Below are positions 60,935 through 64,000 of a DNA stretch of 64,000 nucleotides, in pieces. Position 1 is the first letter of the stretch. Every line of letters begins with the position of its first letter. Both the position numbers and the translations under genes were made by a program. The notes below the pieces were generated by a model. The model ran no database searches. It worked only from the letters and a program-made list of their open reading frames with translations, and was not told where the DNA came from. The stretch comes from Flavobacterium sp. ACN6 (GTDB lineage: Bacteria; Bacteroidota; Bacteroidia; Flavobacteriales; Flavobacteriaceae): contig NZ_MRCQ01000006.1 in the NCBI RefSeq assembly GCF_002304005.1, positions 279,671 to 343,670 on the forward strand. The letters run 5' to 3'.

Positions 60935-61259
60935 ATAAAATTACTTTTATAAATATCAAACTCCATTCGTTTTACGAATGGAGTTTTTTTATGCCATTTC
61001 ATTTAGGTTTCAAATTTGAATATTTAGTAAAATAGCGTATTTATACGTAAGAAATTAATAAGTTGACTAAATTTAGAATAGTATTTTAAGAATATCATTA
61101 TAAGTTTAAAAATGTTGTTTAACGACAAAAATGATCATAATTTGTTATTTTAACGAGTATTTATGTAAGTTGTCGGAAATATTTTTGCTCCAATTTGTAA
61201 TAATCTAGTTTAGCAGGGTTAAAATGACACAAGTTATTTAATCCCTAAAATCTATTATT
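60935..61259. other. AT-rich intergenic region with one terminator
   Basis: About 325 bp with the terminator at 60958-60990 and an isolated TATTTTTG at 61180-61187 (72 bases before the next start codon) that may be a -7 element. No gene is visible on either strand. Confidence 0.6.
60958..60990 (+). terminator. Terminator after the PLP enzyme gene
   Basis: AAACTCCATTCGT / ACGAATGGAGTTT is a perfect 13-bp stem with a three-base loop and a T-run. Confidence 0.9.
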
Positions 61260-62177
61260 ATGAAAAAAGTACTACTCACATTAATGTTTGTAAGTTATTT
61301 GAATGTTAATGCGCAAACGCCAATTCAGGAATTTAACTTTAATAGTACTTTAAATAATACTTCCAACACAACTTCATTTATGGGAATTGATAATTTCGTT
61401 GCTGATAGAGCAGGAGATTTGAAAGGAGCCCAACGATTAAATAATAAAGCTTTAGAGGCTGTAATAGACAATCTGCCACAAGGTAAGAGTGCCAGAACAG
61501 TGAGTTTATGGGTTAAATTCAACGATATCTCAAATGCTAATTATATCTGGGGCTATGGAAACGCTTATAATGCGCAATACTGTGGTTTATTACACCAAGG
61601 AACGTCTTCTTCTAACGCTGACTTAAGTTTAGCTGCCTGGGGAGTTTCTAATGATGTTATAGTGTCGATTCCACTTGAAAAATATGTTTGGTACAATTAT
61701 ACAATTACATATGAAGGTGCAACTTCCAGAATATATCGTGACGGTAAGTTACTGAAATTTTTAGAAGGAATGACACGATCTACTAATGGCAATATTTTTA
61801 GATTGGGAGAAATCAACACCACAATCGGAATTAACGCTGATATAGACGATTTAAAGATTTATGATATTGCATTGACTCCAGAGCAGGTTAATGATCTTTA
61901 CGAAAGCGGAAAACCAGTTATTTCTCTTGCCACAGCGCCGACAATTGAAATGAAAACTTCTAAAACCGCAGCTACTAAAGGAAAAACTGTTTCAAAACCC
62001 AATAATGCAACGATTATAACATCAAGTGACGTTAACGGAACTGCCAAAAATATAGAGATTTACTCCCAAGGTCAAAAAATAGTTGGAACCAATGCAATGG
62101 ATATCAGTAATCTGCCAGAAGGAACTTATTTACTGAAAGTTACAAGTGCTCCAGCCAAAAAGATAACCTCCAAATAA
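61260..62177 (+). CDS. Secreted LamG-like protein with T9SS-type tail (copy 1)
   Basis: The 305-residue protein has a signal peptide (VLLTLMFVSYLNVNAQ), a LamG/concanavalin-like jellyroll (about 20-220; ARTVSLWVKFNDISNANYIWGYG, NADIDDLKIYDIALTPEQV), a Lys/Thr/Ala linker and a C-terminal strand module IEIYSQGQKIVG...ISNLPEGTYLLKV that resembles a type A sorting domain of the type IX secretion system. It is probably exported across the outer membrane. It is the paralogue of the gene at 62756 with an intervening small lipoprotein gene on the other strand. Ligand unknown. Confidence 0.82.
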   Translation: MKKVLLTLMFVSYLNVNAQTPIQEFNFNSTLNNTSNTTSFMGIDNFVADRAGDLKGAQRLNNKALEAVIDNLPQGKSARTVSLWVKFNDISNANYIWGYGNAYNAQYCGLLHQGTSSSNADLSLAAWGVSNDVIVSIPLEKYVWYNYTITYEGATSRIYRDGKLLKFLEGMTRSTNGNIFRLGEINTTIGINADIDDLKIYDIALTPEQVNDLYESGKPVISLATAPTIEMKTSKTAATKGKTVSKPNNATIITSSDVNGTAKNIEIYSQGQKIVGTNAMDISNLPEGTYLLKVTSAPAKKITSK

Positions 62178-62259
62178 TAGATTTTTTATTTAGTTTTTTG
62201 ATGTAGTTAGTTTTATGTTGCGCGAGCAATAGAGTTTTTTTTTTGAAATAGTAAAAAAG

Positions 62260-62284
62260 AAGCCTTTTAATTAAAAAGGCTTTT
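62260..62284. terminator. Bidirectional terminator between LamG copy 1 and the small lipoprotein gene
   Basis: AAGCCTTTT pairs with AAAAGGCTT around an AT loop, with T-rich DNA on either side in the relevant direction. Confidence 0.75.
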
Positions 62285-62288
62285 GTTT

Positions 62289-62483
62289 TTATCTCTTTTT
62301 CTGCTGGCCAGGAGCATACGGTTTTGCACTTTTGCTTCCCGAAATTTTCTTTGCTTGCCCAGGTGGTACTTTTTTACCAGATACTGCTCCAGAAGAGTGT
62401 GTATGTGTACCACAGCTCGTTATATTTAAAGCTAAAAATAAAAGCATCAATATTGTTATGGTTTTGTTATTAGTTGTGTGCAT
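62289..62483 (-). CDS. Small putative lipoprotein with KKVPPGQAKK motif
   Basis: The 64-residue protein has a signal ending in LNITSCGTH (lipobox Cys24) and a basic tail GKKVPPGQAKKISGSKSAKPYAPGQQKKR. The PPGQAKK...AKxYAPGQ pattern recurs in small Bacteroidota lipoproteins; I recall some being labelled quinol oxidase subunit 4, which is not supported by this sequence. It lies between the two LamG paralogues, opposite in strand. Function unknown. Confidence 0.75.
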   Translation of the reverse strand: MHTTNNKTITILMLLFLALNITSCGTHTHSSGAVSGKKVPPGQAKKISGSKSAKPYAPGQQKKR

Positions 62484-62755
62484 GTTTTGTAATTAAAGTT
62501 ATTTCTACGATGTACAAATATAATTTTTAATGTAAAACCTTTAAAATATTAAACAGTAAAATGTATGTTTTTAATTTTGTGAGAATTCTATATTTATGTG
62601 TAGGAATTGTTTGGTGATACTGAATTAAAATCATAGTTTTAACAAAATTTATAAAAAAAATATTCGAAAACCTGAATTGTAAAGAAAGCTTATTACAAGA
62701 TGTTTCAATTAAGATTTTCCCCAAAACCAAAAACATTCTGATAAATTTTATACCT

Positions 62756-63664
62756 ATGAAAAAAATATTACTCACGCTACTGTTGGTAAGTTTTTTAAAT
62801 ACTAATGCACAAAATCCGGTTCAAGAATTTAATTTCAACGGAAATTTAAATAGTGCAGATAATACAATTTCCTTTCTGGGAGCTCCTGTTTTTGTAAATG
62901 ACAGAATGGGAACACCTAAAAAGGCTTTAAGGCTTACTAATAAAGCTTATCAAGCCGTAGTGGGAGATCTTCCGCAAGAAAATAAACCAAAAACAATATC
63001 TATTTGGGTAAAATTTAATGCTGTAAACGCCGCCAATTATATTTTAGGTTATGGTACTGCTGCAAATGGACAATATTTTGGGTTAATTCAACAGCCAGCA
63101 GTTTCAGGAAGTTCGGACTTAAGTTTGGTAGGCTGGGGAGATACCAATAATGTTGTGGTTTCTGTACCATTGGTAAAGGAAACCTGGTATTTTTATAGCA
63201 TTACTTATGACGGAAATATATCCAAAATATATCGTAATGGCGAATTATTAAAATCCGTAGAAGGAATTCAGCGTTCGGCAAAAGGTTATATTTTGAATAT
63301 CGGAAAACTAAATACTTCTACAAGTATCAATGCTGATATTGATGATCTTAGATTGTATACCGTTGCTATGACAGATGAACAGGTTAGGGAAGCTTATAAC
63401 AGTTCTAAAGCGGCTCCTGCTGTTGATGCTCCGACAGAATCGGCACCAGTTTCTAATGCAGTTAAGAAAACAATACCAGCATCCGTAAAAACAACAACTC
63501 CTCCAATTATTGTTGCTTCTTCCAATGACATAAATAAAGGCGGAAAAAACATTGAGGTTTTCTCGCAAGGAAAAAAAATAATGGACTCGAATGGATCTAA
63601 TATTAGTGATTTACCTGAAGGAACGTACTTGATTAAAGTTACTAATGGAACTCCAAAAAAATAA
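62756..63664 (+). CDS. Secreted LamG-like protein with T9SS-type tail (copy 2)
   Basis: The 302-residue protein aligns end to end with the gene at 61260: signal ILLTLLLVSFLNTNAQ, jellyroll with PKTISIWVKFNAVNAANYILGYG and NADIDDLRLYTVAMTDEQV, a Pro/Ala/Thr linker differing most from copy 1, and the tail IEVFSQGKKIMDSNGSNISDLPEGTYLIKV. The conserved tail again fits type IX secretion. The pair arose by an old tandem duplication. No transporter or enzyme gene accompanies it. Confidence 0.82.
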   Translation: MKKILLTLLLVSFLNTNAQNPVQEFNFNGNLNSADNTISFLGAPVFVNDRMGTPKKALRLTNKAYQAVVGDLPQENKPKTISIWVKFNAVNAANYILGYGTAANGQYFGLIQQPAVSGSSDLSLVGWGDTNNVVVSVPLVKETWYFYSITYDGNISKIYRNGELLKSVEGIQRSAKGYILNIGKLNTSTSINADIDDLRLYTVAMTDEQVREAYNSSKAAPAVDAPTESAPVSNAVKKTIPASVKTTTPPIIVASSNDINKGGKNIEVFSQGKKIMDSNGSNISDLPEGTYLIKVTNGTPKK

Positions 63665-63684
63665 TTGATTTAATTTTATATAAT

Positions 63685-63720
63685 CAGAAAGCCTTCTAAT
63701 TTAGAAGGCTTTCTGTTTTT
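63685..63720 (+). terminator. Terminator after LamG copy 2
   Basis: CAGAAAGCCTTCTAA / TTAGAAGGCTTTCTG is a near-continuous 15-bp palindrome with a T5 tail. Confidence 0.88.
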
Positions 63721-63797
63721 TAGCTGATTACGCTGATTACTATAAAAAGAACTACTAGTAATATTACAGCAAATCTTGTGATTTTTGAGGCCTGCAT
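63720..63797 (-). CDS. Possible 25-residue hydrophobic peptide
   Basis: A short frame encodes MQASKITRF followed by a continuous hydrophobic run (AVILLVVLFIVISVIS). Short one-TM peptides are common in Flavobacteria, but such a run can arise by chance in AT-rich DNA. Its stop codon touches the T-tail of the LamG terminator. Confidence 0.3.
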   Translation of the reverse strand: MQASKITRFAVILLVVLFIVISVIS

Positions 63798-63873
63798 AAC
63801 TTTATATTTAAATTAATTTATTTCTGAGATTAGCAAATATAAATTTTTATTTGAATCTAGGATGCTAAAATTT

Positions 63874-64000
63874 TGTCTTGTCCTGAAATAGCGATACACA
63901 AAAAGTATCATTATGGAAAAAGATCAAGAATTGCGCTATGTTAAGCGTACACAGAAAGATTACAGTATGTCTTTAAAACTTCAAATTGTTCAAGAAATAG
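63874..64000 (+). mobile_element. IS3-family insertion sequence, left end
   Basis: A TGTCTTGTCCTGAAATAGCG boundary resembling an IS3-family terminal repeat starts near 63874, and the OrfA reading frame begins 39 bases later. The element continues beyond the right edge, so its other end and target duplication cannot be checked. Confidence 0.6.
63913..64000 (+). CDS. IS3-family transposase OrfA, N-terminal fragment
   Basis: The frame MEKDQELRYVKRTQKDYSMS followed by LKLQIVQEI corresponds to the start of the helix-turn-helix OrfA protein found in flavobacterial IS3-family elements. Only 29 codons are inside the window. Confidence 0.7.
   Translation, partial: MEKDQELRYVKRTQKDYSMSLKLQIVQEI

Noticed and set aside
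62289..62483. Quinol oxidase subunit 4, as some relatives are labelled
   Set aside because: No membrane helix beyond the signal peptide and no similarity to an oxidase subunit.
62527..62775. 82-residue reading frame on the minus strand
   Set aside because: AT-rich chance frame overlapping the start of LamG copy 2; no start signal and no family.
63874..64000. Complete insertion sequence
   Set aside because: Only the left end and 29 codons of OrfA are inside the window.

Overview
The window reads as an ordinary stretch of a Flavobacterium-like chromosome (Bacteroidota, Flavobacteriaceae). Reasons: strongly AT-rich DNA; genes preceded by the Bacteroidota -7 promoter element TAnnTTTG instead of Shine-Dalgarno sequences; a fused CcoN-CcoO oxidase subunit; putative type IX secretion tails; many small lineage-restricted families (DUF6095, DUF6048, DUF6452, DUF5606); and many dispersed intergenic hairpin repeats. 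No rRNA, tRNA, CRISPR array or prophage is visible. One IS3-family element enters at the right edge.

Layout. 1-4.1 kb: a cNMP-binding protein fragment, a lipoprotein, a DinB-like protein, a ParE-type toxin-antitoxin pair overlapping a pentapeptide-repeat gene, DUF6095 and murQ. 4.2-9.6 kb: an AraC-type membrane regulator, a TonB-dependent receptor-like barrel, a ZIP transporter and a methyltransferase. 9.7-15.5 kb: an RNA methyltransferase behind a hairpin-rich leader, the rlmD-DUF6452-DUF6048 operon and an orphan histidine kinase. 15.5-23.5 kb: aldo/keto reductase, the coupled serine acetyltransferase-cysM pair, DUF1003, DUF2752, an Smr protein, a lipoprotein, a cysteine desulfurase and tsaC. 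23.7-28.1 kb: a lipopolysaccharide-core-like cluster (three glycosyltransferases of two families, a DUF5672 protein and a WaaP/InaA-like kinase). 28.1-38.6 kb: dapD, an Aer-like PAS protein, an LTA-synthase-like sulfatase, ruvX, mqo, a FUSC transporter, def, DUF5606 and mazG.

38.6-49.5 kb is the clearest functional island: an Fnr/Crp regulator, divergent ccoI, then ccoS-ccoNO-ccoQ-ccoP-ccoG-ccoH and a TauE/SafE-like gene, then hemN on the opposite strand. This is a complete cbb3 oxidase locus with its copper ATPase, assembly factors and oxygen-independent haem synthesis. I find the same promoter layout before ccoI, ccoS and hemN: a 14-bp box with core TGAY-N4-RTCA, then exactly 22 bp, then a -7 element. 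A fourth copy lies before the PAS gene at 29 kb. This puts the box near -41 and suggests one low-oxygen regulon run by the neighbouring Fnr-like protein, whose cysteine set differs from E. coli FNR.

49.5-64 kb: small membrane proteins, DoxX with a TACT-N7-AGTA palindrome upstream, an acyl-CoA carboxylase beta subunit, lpxD, msrB, prfB with a programmed +1 frameshift, threonine aldolase, YbaB, an S9 peptidase, a second cysteine-synthase-like enzyme and two tandem LamG proteins. I saw no clearly new multi-gene system. The regulatory architecture and the repeat families are the parts most worth a second look.
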